64,000 nucleotides of DNA from Coniferiporia sulphurascens (lineage: Eukaryota > Basidiomycota > Agaricomycetes > Hymenochaetales > Hymenochaetaceae): assembly GCA_002794785.1 (NCBI GenBank), contig NBBA01000006.1, positions 124,001 through 188,000 on the forward strand, written 5' to 3'. The first letter of the stretch is position 1. Each line of letters begins with the position of its first letter. Shown piece by piece: positions 1-11,466 of this stretch. The translations under genes and the position numbers were made by a program. A model generated the notes under the pieces. The model did not search any database and was not told the DNA's origin. It worked only from the letters and a program-made list of their open reading frames with translations.

Positions 1-280
1 AAAGCCAAGATACAGGGCTTTCTAGGAGTAATTTTATGTTTTATTAATGTGCCCCAGTTATCGAGATATAGACCATTCAAGTCAGATCCAGAAAACATTG
101 CAACAGTTTTTTGGGTCAGTGTATTACTAAATACACTCATACATATCATATCTCGTTTTCCGGTGATGCGAAGAACCTCAAGTTCAAAGTTGCCAACGGG
201 ACGGGGGGGGAGCTACCTCGATAACTACACTGTTACTGAGGATATTGTTGAGTCGCTTATGATGTCCCATTTCTGAGGTC
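1..280 (-). pseudogene. possible LRR part of an F-box-like gene, running off the window
   Basis: Read on the minus strand from about 225 to the window edge, one frame stays open and has a leucine-rich pattern (ELEVLRITG, then DLNGLYLDNWG). Upstream, an eight-base C run (minus strand, near 200-210) is followed by a frame containing a TAG, so the frame is broken there. It lies downstream of the F-box fragment at 423-653 on the same strand and could be the LRR part of that relic. This is inference from composition and position; no family motif is decisive. Confidence 0.25.
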
Positions 281-422
281 TCCATGCTGAGCCTTTTGAC
301 GCGATTTGTGTATGAATTAAACTTCTGCCAGTCGTTAGGATTGATAACACGTGAAAATACCTTCCCACAGTCATGTTTTATTAAAACATGTCGCCAATCA
401 GACTAGGCGAGACTCCCTAGAG

Positions 423-653
423 TCAGTGTTCTAGCGACTGTGATTTGCCATTGGACACAACTAGAGGAGCAAAAGGCTCGAACAAAACCTTCAGAGGAGG
501 ATATTCGCACCATACATGGCTTGGTGTAACTCCCGACCACATTCTTCTTATGCGAGCACGACAAGCACTTTCCTCTTTCTCACCATACTCGTAAATAAGG
601 TCTAGCACTTCAGGCATGTAGATTGTGCACTTCCGTGATGCGGAGAACGTCAC
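423..653 (-). pseudogene. F-box domain fragment, diverged member of the local F-box/LRR family
   Basis: A 76-residue frame resembles exon 1 of the intact family members. It has YMPEVLDLIYEYGEKEESACRA where they have IPEILDIIFSHNPQSQNARCA, then MWSGVTPSHVWCEYPPLKVLFEPFAPLV where they have LWSDVALNHVWRE.PPLKALFELLAPLV. The F-box helix is recognisable but more diverged than the others. No clear first-intron donor matching the family GTGAGTT follows, and it ends in a stop after residue 76. I read it as an old truncated copy. F-box proteins normally recruit substrates to an SCF ubiquitin ligase through Skp1. Confidence 0.6.
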
Positions 654-1412
654 GGCTGCAGGAATTTTCTAATTTTCTTCCCCTGGAGGCATGGTTTGAA
701 GGCATAAACGAGGCGTGTAATGGAAAAAGTAGCCTGAGGACAGCCAGTAGGGTGCCGTACCGATCTGAAGTGTTTGTGTCCCGAGCCCCAAGTATCGATA
801 AGTCAGAGGCGTGCTTCCAAACTGCTTCTACCTGTCACGTGTATCGAAAAAAATACATATACATAGTATCAGTGTTCCGTTTCACCAGCGTACTATGTGT
901 CGTTATTATCAAATTTATGTGTGAGCTGCGTGCCCATGTCGATTCTGCATTAGTAACTTTGAATATATTGAAAGAAGGGAAACTAGTCACGACCTCCGTA
1001 AGAAAAGACTGCAGTACAATAACAGTCGTTCGCTCGGATGAACGGATTTGAGCTTGTAAACGTCAACCGTGCCCGGTTTAACTAATTATACGATACAAAA
1101 TACACACAACACAACAGTAAATTCCAGTTTCCGGATCCGTTTCTTTAACGCACATTGCCATAAAAATCCATGTAATTTTTCTTAGATGTTCTAACACACT
1201 TTCCCGTAAGAAAAAGCCGGCGCACAATAGCGTCGTCATACAAGATGTTCCGCTAATTGACAGGCTGAGAACGGCCGCTCCCCATCGGGTCCACAAGGTG
1301 AATGTATTTCTGCTCTATGAATCAGTTTCGAGTCGGTTATGACCCATCGCTTCAGTCTTGAAGGCGAACCCGTTGCCAAAGACACATGCTCTTTTCCATG
1401 AGAGGTCCCTAC
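654..1412. other. intergenic, no gene recognised
   Basis: I see no coding pattern, splice structure or repeat I can name. A 142-codon plus-strand frame (623-1051) has no recognisable motif and starts inside the F-box fragment. Confidence 0.5.
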
Positions 1413-3093
1413 TCATTGCCGCACCTCACCCCGCTTACTCTTCCACTTTCCCTCTTCCAAGCGGGCTTTCGTAAGAAGAGCGAGTATCCTCTTTACATCT
1501 CCCCAAATGGTCCGTTCACCCGAAATCTCATCCTCGTCCTCGACTAACCACATGTCGTCCAGTTCGTTTCCCAACTCTACGTCGAACGCGCACGTCGTTG
1601 GAATCAATCGATTTAAGTATAACAGTACCTCGTCACTCGGCTCACTAATCGGGGACGCGCCGAATGATATGTAGCGCAAGTTCTCCAAGTGTCCCTCGAC
1701 TTCAGGTAGATCATCGGTTGACAACGCGTTCACGTAAATCGCCAAATGTTCCAGTTTGACCACTGCCGATTCTTTGGAAAGAAGAGCGAGAAATCCTAGG
1801 GTGAGCGATGTCGGTTCCACTACGGCCGAAAGAGGCACGCTATTTAGATTTAAACGTCGTAATGATGGACATCGCTTTATGATTCGGATAAGCTCTTCGT
1901 TTGACATGCTGACCGCTCTGTTGTATCGAAGCTCAAATATTTCGAGTGATGGAAAGGACGTGAGGGGGGACAGATCTTGAGCCGTTAAAGGACCGGAGCC
2001 GGGAGGTCCAGGGTCGGCACCATTCATGAAAAATCTGAGTTCCTTAAGCTCGGGGCATGCGTTGGCTAGGGCTTTGAGACACGACCGGAAATCTGACGCT
2101 CGATTTTCGTTGATTATTTTGAATCTAAAAGTGACAAGCCCCAATGGGAAGACTCTGGATGAGAAAAGGCGGGTGACCGTTTTTAAATCACCCTGCATCG
2201 CTAGAGTTCTAAGAGGTCTGAATGCGTTATGGGTGTCAGGCAGAGGGAAATTGATATGCTCGTCCTCGGCAGGGGAGAGGGGTGACATATCGATAACTGT
2301 CAAGTTGGGAAGGAGTGCGATTAAGTCGAGAACGGGCGCCGAAAGAAGAGGCGGAGGTAAACATAACATCTTCAAATTCCATAGTCCATTCAACAGAAGG
2401 CAAATTGTGCTTTCAAGTTCAAAGTTTCCAAGTAGAGGCTGCTCCAATGACAGTTCCAGTTCCGTAACATTCGGTGAGCGTTGGAGAACCGCTTTAAGCA
2501 GTGATTGCACTTCTTCCACCGTGTCGTGATTATGCGAATCGTGTATCGTGAAAGAAAAATGTGTGATTGACTCGCGTAAAAATAGGCACGAATATCGGAT
2601 TTGAGGAACGGTCAACTGGCCACAGACGGAAAATTTTTCAAGGTTGGGAAGAATTGATACAGTGGGGCGGGTCATCGACACTTGCGTAAACACGCTATCC
2701 GCCATGAGGTCCATATCGAACGAAGTTAGGAAAACATTCTTGACGCGCCTCGCGAGCCTAAAGAACCTAACCCAATCTTCAGGCCTGACAGAACGCGAGA
2801 AAACCTCCCAAGAATTTCAACGCTTTGTTAAACGTTCAAAATGGCAAAGAACTCACCAAAGTTGACCTCTCCGTCTGTGGCAAATTGTCCAAAGGGACTA
2901 GGGGAGCAAGGAGCTCGAACAGGGCCTTTAATGGAGGGTGTTCGCGCCATATATAATCCAAGGCAACTTCAGACCACGAGCGGTTCACACGAGCGCAGCG
3001 AACGTTTTGCGACGGGTAATTGTGACTGAAAATGATATCCAAAATTTCCGGGATTTTGATGGCGCGCTGCATTGCCGAAGTCACAGTGGCCAT
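1413..3093 (-). CDS. F-box/leucine-rich-repeat protein, apparently intact
   Basis: Exons 3093-2857 and 2804-1413, with a 52-nt phase-0 intron (GTGAGT..GAG), give 542 residues. Exon 1 holds the F-box: IPEILDIIFSHNYPSQNVRCARVN, then WSEVALDYIWREHPPLKALFELLAPLV. Exon 2 opens with VFSRSVRPEDWVRFFRLARR, the conserved block after the F-box in basidiomycete families of this kind. It continues with degenerate LRRs (for example SLRRLNLNSVPLS) and ends in a basic tail. Family knowledge: an SCF ubiquitin-ligase adaptor, with the F-box binding Skp1 and the LRRs choosing the substrate; the target is unknown. Both exon lengths are multiples of three. The same exon-1 length (237 nt) and intron position recur at 8621, 47155 and 63689. 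A shared upstream module lies at 3185-3207. Confidence 0.85.
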
Positions 3094-3184
3094 TCTCAGA
3101 TTCTTCTTTTTCTTCGTCGGTACAACTTGCCGGCGTGCACGACAGACAGTTAGCGCTTAAAACTGGAGCTGAGGAAAAAATTAC

Positions 3185-3207
3185 TTATGTAATCGGTAAC
3201 TCGGCAA
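3185..3207 (-). promoter_or_regulatory. conserved upstream block of the F-box/LRR family
   Basis: On the minus strand this reads TTGCCGAG, five variable bases, then GATTACATAA, about 92-114 bp before the ATG at 3093. The same block precedes the F-box starts at 5418, 8621 and 63689, and a weaker form precedes 47155. A second shared block near CGTGCACGYCGRCAAG lies closer to the ATG. GATTACATAA resembles bZIP-type sites, but the binding factor is inference only. Confidence 0.5.
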
Positions 3208-4069
3208 TACGTCTTATTAATGTACATTATTGCCGAGCATTATTCGGATTCTCCCGGGTTCAGCAGGACGACAAAATTAAAATCGTCTGTTTGGGGCTCA
3301 ATGCCCATACCACCTGTGCATTTACAGCCAACTCTCTTTTCATGAAAAATAGATGTACCTGGCAGCCCTTCTTTAGGGCTTGCACGGGCAGGTCAAAGCG
3401 AACGTAAGGAGCTTCTGAAAATCACCGTTCATGGAGGCCGTACTACCCCCTTTCATATCACCCTGCCAAATGAAACTAAAACCGTTGTTCAAATTTCCGT
3501 GCTCTGTTAAAAGTCGTATGAAGAGCTTTTAGTAAAATTTACAGATACTTGTAATCAGGATTTTGTTACAACTCAGAAGCCCTGATGGTACAAATGTACA
3601 AAAGGCCGTGTAAACAGCCTTGCTTAGTAACCATTTTCATAGACTTAGGCAAATGAAAGACTTCGGTGTTCAGCAAGATTTTTGGCATATATTCCAAGAT
3701 CTGCTTCCGCTACGTGTGAAAAGTCTTCTGTTTTAACCGTTAGAAGCCTTCTTCGGCTTCTCCCGGGTTTGGTATATTTAGCACTGCGAACCAAACTACA
3801 AGTTAGTGGCTCTGGTGACTAGTTGTTTTGTCTGAGTGAATTTTCAGGAAGCAGTGTTTTCGACGGTTCCACAATCATTATTGTTTTCAATGAAAAATGT
3901 TGGGTCGTTCCTGCATTCTCCGTTCAAGGTGCTCAACAATGACTTTACTTGAGTTTTAAAGGACATCAAACGAAATGTCAAAAGACCAAAGGTTTCCGTA
4001 AGCAAATGTCGGCAGCACGTTAGTACCAGTATATATATATTGTTCCGCCTGGCCGGCTGGTTGAGAATA
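3208..4069. other. intergenic, no gene recognised
   Basis: No coding frame with a recognisable motif and no TSD-flanked element were seen. A short (TA)n run lies at about 4031-4041. Confidence 0.4.
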
Positions 4070-5418
4070 GTCGTTTCGCCAAATGCTCCAGCTTGATCGT
4101 CGCAGACTCTTTGGCGAGAAGTGCGAGAAATCCTAGGGTGAGCTATGTCGATTCCGTTGCTGCTGAAAGAGGTACGCAGTTTAAAACCAATGTCGTAACG
4201 TTGGGCATCCCTTTACGATACAAACGAGCTCTTCGTCCGACATGCCGACAGTTCTATCGCAGTGGGGCTCAAAGGTTTCGAGTAACGGAAAGGACGTGAG
4301 GGAAGACAGACCTTGAGCCGTTATCTGTCAACTGTCCAGGAATGGAGGGTTTCGAACGATAGAAAATATAGGAAACTTAAGATTTTTGAGCTCGGGGCAT
4401 GCGCAAGCTAAGGTCTCGAGACACAACCGGAAGTCTGACGTCCGATTAATAGGATCGTTAGAATGTAAAGCTTCAATGGAAAGACTCGGAGCGAGAAGAA
4501 TCGTGTGACTGTCTCAAATCTCCCGACATGACCAGACTCGTGAGAGATCTAAATGCGCTTTCACTGTTAGGTAGCGGAAAATCAATATGAACCTCCTCTT
4601 TTTTAGGATCAGGAAAGGTAAAGTTAAAATATAGAGGTAGGTCAAGTTGGGAAGCGGCGCCATATAGTTTAGAACGCGCGCCGACTGAAGAGACGACGGT
4701 AAAAACAACGACTCCAACTACCTTAGTCCGCTCAACGACAGGCAAAAATCGGTTTCAATTCCTTTGACTCTGATCATTGCGCATGACAAGTTAAGTGACG
4801 TTATACCGGGCGAGCGTTGAAGGAACAGGTTAAGCAGGAATTGTGCTTCTTCCGCCCTACCAAGATGCTATACCGAGAAATAGAGCGATTTGATTGATCC
4901 GCACAAAAAAAGGCGCAAGTAGGATACCCGAAAATCGTTCGACAAGTCTCGGAAGTCAAGTTTTTCAAGATAGGAAGAATCGGCATAGTAGCGCTGGTTA
5001 TAGATACCTCTGTGAATACGCTATCCGTCACGAGTAATGCTTCTCGCAAGCAGAACAAAAATTCCCTAACACGTCTTGCGATCCCGAGAAACCTGATCCA
5101 ATCCTCAGGCTTAACAGGACGCGAGAAAACCTTTAAAGAGTTTCAATGGATTATTGAACGCATACTTTAGCGGGAACTCACCGCAGATGGCCTTTCTGTC
5201 TGCGGTATATTGCCTAAGGGAAGTAGGGGAGCAAGGAGTTGGAGCAGGGACTTCAATGGAGCACCCTTGTGCCATACACAGATCAAAGCAACGTCCGACC
5301 ACAAGCGACTCACATGAGCGCAGCGAGTGTTTTGCGATCGTGGATTGTGACTGAAAATGATATCTAGTATCTCAGGGATTTCGGTGACGCGTTCCGTCGC
5401 TGTGATTTAGGTGGCCAT
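4070..5418 (-). pseudogene. decayed F-box/LRR paralogue
   Basis: The copy starts at an ATG at 5418 but meets TAA at codon 4 (ATG GCC ACC TAA). The same frame then reads on through ERVTEIPEILDIIFSHNPRSQ and SRLWSDVAL. The first-intron donor GTGAGTT is kept near 5181. In exon 2 the family LRR pattern survives only in pieces in shifting frames (for example LPNSESAFRSLTSLVMSGDL at 4473-4745). The C-terminal third ends at about 4070, where similarity to 1413-3093 stops, so the 3' end is truncated. The upstream module is still present at 5498-5519, so this was once a full gene. Confidence 0.75.
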
Positions 5419-5497
5419 TCCAAGGTTCCTCAGCAAGAGTTGTCGACGTACGCATGAAAGACCTGCGCCAAAGCAAAATGGGAAACGACCGAATGTT

Positions 5498-5519
5498 TTA
5501 TGTAATCAAGATCTCGGAA
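5498..5519 (-). promoter_or_regulatory. upstream F-box-family block in front of the decayed copy
   Basis: Minus strand: TTTCCGAG, five bases, GATTACATAA, about 80-101 bp before the dead ATG at 5418. It is followed by GCGTACGTCGACAA, the second shared block. The module has outlived the reading frame it served. Confidence 0.45.
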
Positions 5520-5639
5520 ATAGCCAGATCCTCCCCGGGCTAGATTTCGAGGAACCTTCCGAATCGTTCGCCGTCTCAGTACTTCATTACGCTTATCGCG
5601 GAGAGTCCGATTTTATATCCACCCCGACATGAGTTGGAC

Positions 5640-5990
5640 GCAGCTGAAAGTCGCACGGCGTGGTCGTCGAATCCCGATAGGCTCAAATACAAGTACTTCC
5701 TTACCGGAGTTCGGCTCGTGAAACACATTCAAAACGAAAATATTTACTCACAAGAACAAGCAGAACGGAGTGCCGAATGATATGGAGTGCACACTAATAT
5801 TTTTCAAACGGCTTTCGGCTCATGAGAGGTCAGCAATCAGGGAAATTTCAAGTGTTCCGGGTTCCCCGCCGGTAGTTCCTCCATAAGCAGCGTGAGGAAA
5901 CCCGGAATGGAATGAGGGAAGTTTCTGCAAATGAAAGAGGCCTACTGTTCACTGAAACGTCGCATTAATGTACGTGCTTCTCTTATGTCG
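5640..5990 (-). pseudogene. relic of an F-box/LRR C-terminal region
   Basis: On the minus strand the stretch contains CTCCATATCATTCGGC (the family ISFG site). Downstream, a diverged counterpart of the family segment CEPSNKVLFYLSQLVP is seen as GTACTTGTATTTGAGCC. Frames are broken throughout. The same relic type recurs at 46.82-46.93 kb and 55.44-55.55 kb. Confidence 0.45.
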
Positions 5991-6253
5991 ACGAGCTCTA
6001 GATACCATTTTACTAAGACGGCCGGACCCTAGCAAGCAGGGACCTGCCCCACAATATCATAATCTAAAGCTCCAGCGGAATATCTCGGGCTTTCTTCCTT
6101 GAGATGCGTCAGTTTCACCTAGCAATACAGACGGGACGACCTGTGAGTGTATGTACTTTTAGTTCATGTGCCCGTCCTGAGAGGCTGATTGTGTAATTCC
6201 CAAAGACGAGCCGTTATTTAAAGAAAGTGTTCGGATCCAGTTATATTCGTTAC

Positions 6254-6832
6254 TTACGACTGTGCCGTAGCTTGTCTACATCCTCTCTTTTGTTCATCCA
6301 GACGGACTTTCATAAGAATTGGAAGAGTCCTCCCGAGTTTCTCCCAAGCGGATCGTCGTTCCAACATGACCCCTCCATCATTATGAGGGCACAAAACGTT
6401 GGTCTCTTCGAATCCAGAGGTTACGTCAACCAGACATGTCTCCGGGATCAACTGGCTCAAATAAAACAGCGTCCTGTCGATGGTTGGACTAACAGGGAAA
6501 ACGCCGAACGAAATGGAGCGCATGTTGTCCAAGCGGCCTTCAACCACAGGTAGATCATTGGCTTCCCGTGCATCTAGGTAAATTCCCAGGTGTTCCAAGT
6601 TTACCAATGCTGATCCCTTGGCAAGTAAAGCAAGGAAGGCTAGGGTAAGCGATGTCGATTTAGATGCTGCCGATGCGGGCACGCTCTTTAAAATCAAACG
6701 TCGCAATGATGGACATCCCTGCAAAATAGTGACGAGTTTGTCGTTCGACACATCAATTAGTTCGCGATATATCGATATGTATAGTGTTTCGCTATGTCGG
6801 CAGGCTGAGAATGGCCATTGCAACTTCCACAT
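6254..6832 (-). pseudogene. 5'-truncated F-box/LRR paralogue (C-terminal third)
   Basis: An open frame matches the C-terminal part of the intact family member at 1413-3093: GCPSLRRLILKSVPASAAS, STSLTLAFLALLAKGSALV, NMRSISFGVFPVS, LFYLSQLIPETC, then a basic end. The F-box, first intron and N-terminal LRRs are missing. Its 5' end abuts the 3' end of the gene at 6963-8621, suggesting unequal exchange within the array. No start codon context or upstream module is present, so it is unlikely to be expressed as a protein. Confidence 0.7.
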
Positions 6833-6962
6833 AGTATAACCGGACCTGGAGTGAATTCATTTCCGACGCTATGGATCAGCCTCGAGCTGGTCATCGCTCC
6901 AGTATCGAAGGCGAACCTATTGCTTGGAGCGTATGCCCTTGTCTACAGGAGGCCGCTACTTG

Positions 6963-8621
6963 CTACAGCACCTCAGTCTGCTTATTCTTCCGCCCTCGCT
7001 CACCCAAACGGACTTCCCTAAGAAGAGGCAGCATCCTCCCGATCTCGTCCCAAATGTCCCATCGACCCGACGTTTCACCATCGTCATCCCATATGTCGTC
7101 TTGATACCTTCCCAACTCGAACGTACACGTTGATGGAACCAATTGGCTCAAATAAAACAGGACTTTGTTGCTTGGTTCACAGATTGGGGATACGCCGAAT
7201 GATATATGGCGCAAGTTCTCCAAGTAACACTCGACCTCGGGTAGACCAACGGTTTTCAAGGCGTTTACGAAGATCGACAGGTGTTCCAGCTTGACCGTCG
7301 CCGACTCTTTGGCGAGAAGAGCGAGAAATCCCAAAGTAAGTGATGTGGTCTCCGTTGGGGCCGAAAGAGGGACGCAATTCAAATCCAAATGTCGTAGTGA
7401 TGGACATCCCTTTATAATATGGATAAGCTCTTCATCCGACATGCTGACCGCTCTGTCGTTCCGAAACTCAAAAGTTTCGAGAAATGGGAAGGACATGAGG
7501 GGCGACAGATCTTGAGCTATTATCTGTCCAGGGCCAGGAGATTCAAGACCGTTACCATACATGGGAAGCTCGAGTTTCTTGAGCTGGGGGCATGCGCTGG
7601 CTAGAGCCTCGAGACACGACCGTAACTTTGATGCTGGATTTTCGTCAATTAGCTCGATTGTCAAGGAGTGAAGTTTCAATGGAAAGATTCGGGGAGAGAA
7701 GAGTCGTGTGACTGAGTTGAGATTTCCTTGCATTGCTAGACTCGTGAGAGATCTGAATGATTGATCGGTGTCAGGCAGAGGGGAATCAACAAGATGCTCC
7801 TTCAACGAAAAGAGAAAAGGAGCGATGTCGGCGTTGATCAAGTTGGGAAGCGATGCGATAGAGTTTAGAACGGGAACCGACAGAAGAGTCGGACATATGC
7901 ACAGCGACTCCAAATGCCTCCGTCCGCTCAACAACAAACACAGATCGGTTTCAATTCTCTTGACATTAAGCCTTCCGAATGTCAAGTTAAAGTTTTTTTA
8001 GATTGGGCGAGCGTTGAAGAACCAGGTTAAGCAGGGACTGCACTTCTTCCGCCATGCGAGGATGGTCCCATATCGAGAAAGAAAAGGAGGTGATTGATTC
8101 GCGCAAGAACAAGCATGAGTAGTGGACCTGACGAACAGTCAACCGACCGCTGACGGAAAAGCCTTCAAGATTGGGAAGAATGGACACAGCAGGGCGGGTT
8201 AGGGATACTTCTGTGAATACACTATCCGCGATGGAGTCCATTGCTTGTGAGTTGAGGTTGAATTCTCTGACACGCCTTGCGATCCCGAGGAACCTAATCC
8301 AATCCTTAGGCTGGACAGGACGCGAGAAGATCTTTTAAGAGTCTCAGTTTATAGTCGAACACACACGGAATAGCGGGAACTCACCAGAGTTGACGGCTCT
8401 GTATGCGGCATATTATTTGAGGGAATTAAGGGAGCAAGGAGCTCGAACAGGGCCTTTAATAAAACATCCTTGCGCCATACATGGTTCAAGGCAACGTCCG
8501 ACCACAAGCGGTTCACACTAGCGCAGCGAGCGTTTTGCGATTGTGGATTGTGACTGAAAATGATATCGAGTATTTCAGGGATTCCGATAACGCGTTCCAT
8601 TGCTGTAGTCACGACGGCCAT
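6963..8621 (-). pseudogene. F-box/LRR gene with a single-base frameshift in an A7 run
   Basis: Exon 1 (8621-8385, 237 nt) encodes the F-box: ERVIGIPEILDIIFSHNPQS and LWSDVALNHVWRKD. A 53-nt phase-0 intron follows. Exon 2 (8331-6963) begins IFSRPVQPKDWIRFLGIARR and runs through LRRs to a basic tail. Summed exons are 1606 nt, one base over a multiple of three. The break is at the T7 run at 7993-7999 (A7 on the coding strand): before it the frame reads LQRSPNLKKL then stop; with one A fewer it continues into LTFGRLNVKRIETDLCLL as in the paralogues (about 534 residues). The rest is clean, so this is either a very young pseudogene or a homopolymer sequencing error. Confidence 0.8.
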
Positions 8622-8735
8622 CCTTATATTTCCTCTGTAGGTTTCCTATCTTCGCAGGCGTAACTTGTCGACGTGCACGAGTAGCGAGCTGTGTTTAAGA
8701 ACTGGAATCACGAAAAGATGAGTAAAATGCGTGAT

Positions 8736-8758
8736 TTATGTAATCCGGCTCTCGGCAA
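8736..8758 (-). promoter_or_regulatory. upstream F-box-family block for the gene at 8621
   Basis: Minus strand: TTGCCGAG, a short spacer, GGATTACATAA, about 115-137 bp before the ATG at 8621. GTGCACGTCGACAAGT lies nearer the start. Both blocks match those at 63689 almost exactly. Confidence 0.5.
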
Positions 8759-8799
8759 CATCTCGCTGCAACCTTGCCGGGCGTCAGTCGGGTTCTTCC

Positions 8800-9319
8800 G
8801 TCGCGTGCCAGTTTATCGTCCCCTCAGTTTTATCCACTTGCGAAATTATAGCCAACAAAATCAAGATGTACGTGGCCCTCCTCCGTTGTCGTGAGGGCTC
8901 GTGCAGACAGACTAATCCAGATTTGAAGGTTGAAGCTCCGGTTGACTCCTCAGGATCTCGGGTCCTGATCATCCATCTTTCCCCATACCGTACTTTGGAC
9001 AGATGAACCTGAATATTTCCCCTATGATCCGAATACGCATTTTCGTGAGCTACTTCTGGCCACTCGGTAAAGCAGCATTACGAAGAAATGGCTCGAGGGA
9101 GTTTTTGTCGGAAGGTTAGGTTGTAGACGTCAAGACCGAAACATGCTTACAAGATTCCTCTTGGCGTCCAGACAAACGCTACATACGGCCTTGCTAGTGA
9201 ACTACCACAGCAGTACCATTCCTTGATGCCCCCTTCGACAGACCGCTCTGCGTCCTGCCGCTTCCAACCGACGCACCTAAACCTCCTCCCGTCTCTCACT
9301 CTTACTTATCTTCATAGGC
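8800..9319. other. intergenic, no gene recognised
   Basis: No coding or repeat structure that I can name. Confidence 0.4.
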
Positions 9320-10949
9320 TCAACCATCAAAGGTCTCGAAAGATCTTCCAATTTCATCCCAGGTCCTCCGCCGTCTCTGTACTTCTTCTTGATTGCGACG
9401 TATCCTTCTTTTATCATCCTTGTCATAACACGAGTACATCTCAAGCTGACACGTTGCGAGAATCAACTGGTTCAAGTACAACAGCATTTCCTCACTGGAC
9501 GCATGAACTGGAGATATACCAAACGATGTTGTGCGCAACTTCCCTAAATGACCCTCGACTACAGGCGGATCATCGGTTCTCGTAGCGTCTAGATGGATCT
9601 TCAGGTATTTCAACTTCTTCCCCACCGGCTCCTTGGCGAGCAACGCCAGAAATCCCAGGGTGAGCGACGTTGCTGGATCTGAAAGATAGGCGCATCTTAT
9701 CCTTAATGCTCGTAGTGACGAACAATCCTTCATGATACCAACGAGCTCCTCGTCGGATATACTGAATTGCTCGTCTATGCAAAAGATCTGAGAAATGAGA
9801 ATGCGGTGAGTGGAAAAAGGTGATGAGCAGCCATAGGTTCGGGATCAGGTGACCAAGAGGAACCCTCCCCGAGGGGGAACTCTAGCATGTACAGCTTCGG
9901 AAATGAGATAGCCAGGACCTCGAGGCATTTCCGGAAATCCGGGAACCGAGTCTCACCGACCATGGCGATTGCAAGAGTGCGGAGTCCCGGCGGAAAGGTC
10001 TAGGAGGAGAACAGCTGAGTGTGCTAAGGTCTTTTCGCAATACCAGTTTCTTAAGTGACCTAAAACGCATGATCAGGGTCCAGCGCCTTTATTTCAACAC
10101 ACTCCGTATCGGTGCAAGGAGTCGCCAGCATGAGTAAATCACGGAGGTTAGGGAGCATTGCGGCAGAATGGAGGACTGGGGTCAAGAAGCCATTGGTGTA
10201 AAGGTGCAGCACCTCCAAATGTCTCAATCCATCCACTAAAAGACAAAGTTCATCTTCAATTGCAACACCTGCCAGTGAGACATCAAGCCAAAAGACGAGT
10301 CACTTGATATTGGGTGAGCGGATAAAGAAATCAACCGTGCATCTTTCGCAAATTGGTAACGATACGCTTGTAAGAGTTCACGTTCGCCGTCCGGTCGCGC
10401 AAGCTGGATATTGACTTCGGAAAGTGAATCATGAAAGAAGCGGGTTATGAATTCACCCTGTTCGGCGTGCAAATGTTGACCTATAACTTGAAGAACTTTA
10501 AGGCGGGGGAGAATAAACATGGCGCCCGGGCACATCAATACCACCCGAAAGTACACATCGGCGTTTAATCGCAGCATTTCTTCATAAGTCATCTTGAAAC
10601 TTATGACACACTTCGCATATGAGCGAAACCTTCGCTCGTCAGCACATATGATGGGACGTGCGAAGACCTTTCACCAATTAGAATGTGCAAAATCCCTGTC
10701 GGACGGACGAGCCAATAACTCACCTCGGTAGGTTTTATGCGAAATCACGTCTTTGGATTTCAGCTGGGACTAGAGGAGCTGGGAGAGAGTAATGCTTCTA
10801 GTGGGGGATTCTCCCGCCAAATATGGTTGAGAGCAATGTCCGACCACAAGCGGCTCACACGAGAGCAGCGAGCGTCGGCTGTGACTGAAAATGATATCCA
10901 GTATTTCCGGGACTGTGATGACGCATTCCATCGTCGTGACGGCGGCCAT
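9320..10949 (-). pseudogene. diverged, broken F-box/LRR paralogue
   Basis: The start MAAVTTMECVITVPEILDII at 10949 matches the family F-box. The frame then shifts (SHSRRSLLSCEPLV), while the adjacent frame keeps RCSRVSRLWSDIALNHIWRE, so there is an indel inside the F-box. Later pieces in other frames are LRR-like: 10236-10592 (PRLKVLQVIGQHL), 9775-9963 (FPKLYMLEFPLGEG) and the C-terminal 9320-9733 (SLTLGFLALLAKEPVG, TTSFGISPVHA, LLYLNQLILATC). It is clearly older and more diverged than its neighbours. The upstream module seen before other members is not recognisable here. Confidence 0.7.
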
Positions 10950-11466
10950 TCTAAGGTTACCTACTAGCAGGTTGCCTGTGGCGCTGATGAGGGACAATCT
11001 TACTCTCACTCTTGGGATATCTTGGCGTGTCTCTGGGGGGAGTTTAGACCGTATGGTATTCCTTTTTTCTTCAGCGATATCTTTCGCCGACTCTCTTACA
11101 CGTTCTATCTATATTTCAGACTGACTAAAAACTTACCTGCTCACGCGTTGACGATAGAAGGAAGTGTTATTCGTACGTGTACGTCCCTCGTAGTTATCCG
11201 TTAACTTAACTGCCACCACTTACCTTATAGCTTCTTTGTCCGGTAGGAATCGATATTAAATATAAGAAGTACGATTGCAGGGCTAAACAAACTACTCAGA
11301 CGCTTACAAAATGGTAAAGATATTCTTTGGGAACGAGATAGTATTACAAAAATGTGAAACAAGTAATGGCATCGGGAATTTATCTGTCGAAATACACTCC
11401 GAGGCTACTGTAAGCTATAAACTATGCGTCAGTATTCAGTGAGGCATCGGGAGGTCGGAGAAGTAC
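10950..11466. other. intergenic between the F-box relic and the NLR gene
   Basis: No coding pattern was seen. It holds the 5' flank of the F-box relic and the 3' flank of the NLR gene. Confidence 0.4.

Noticed and set aside
2026..2529. 167-codon plus-strand frame
   Set aside because: Antisense to the LRR exon of the intact F-box gene; the paralogues have similar shadows.
6405..6425. TTCGAATCC resembling a tRNA T-loop
   Set aside because: It lies in an F-box/LRR coding relic; there is no acceptor stem or A-box at the right distance.
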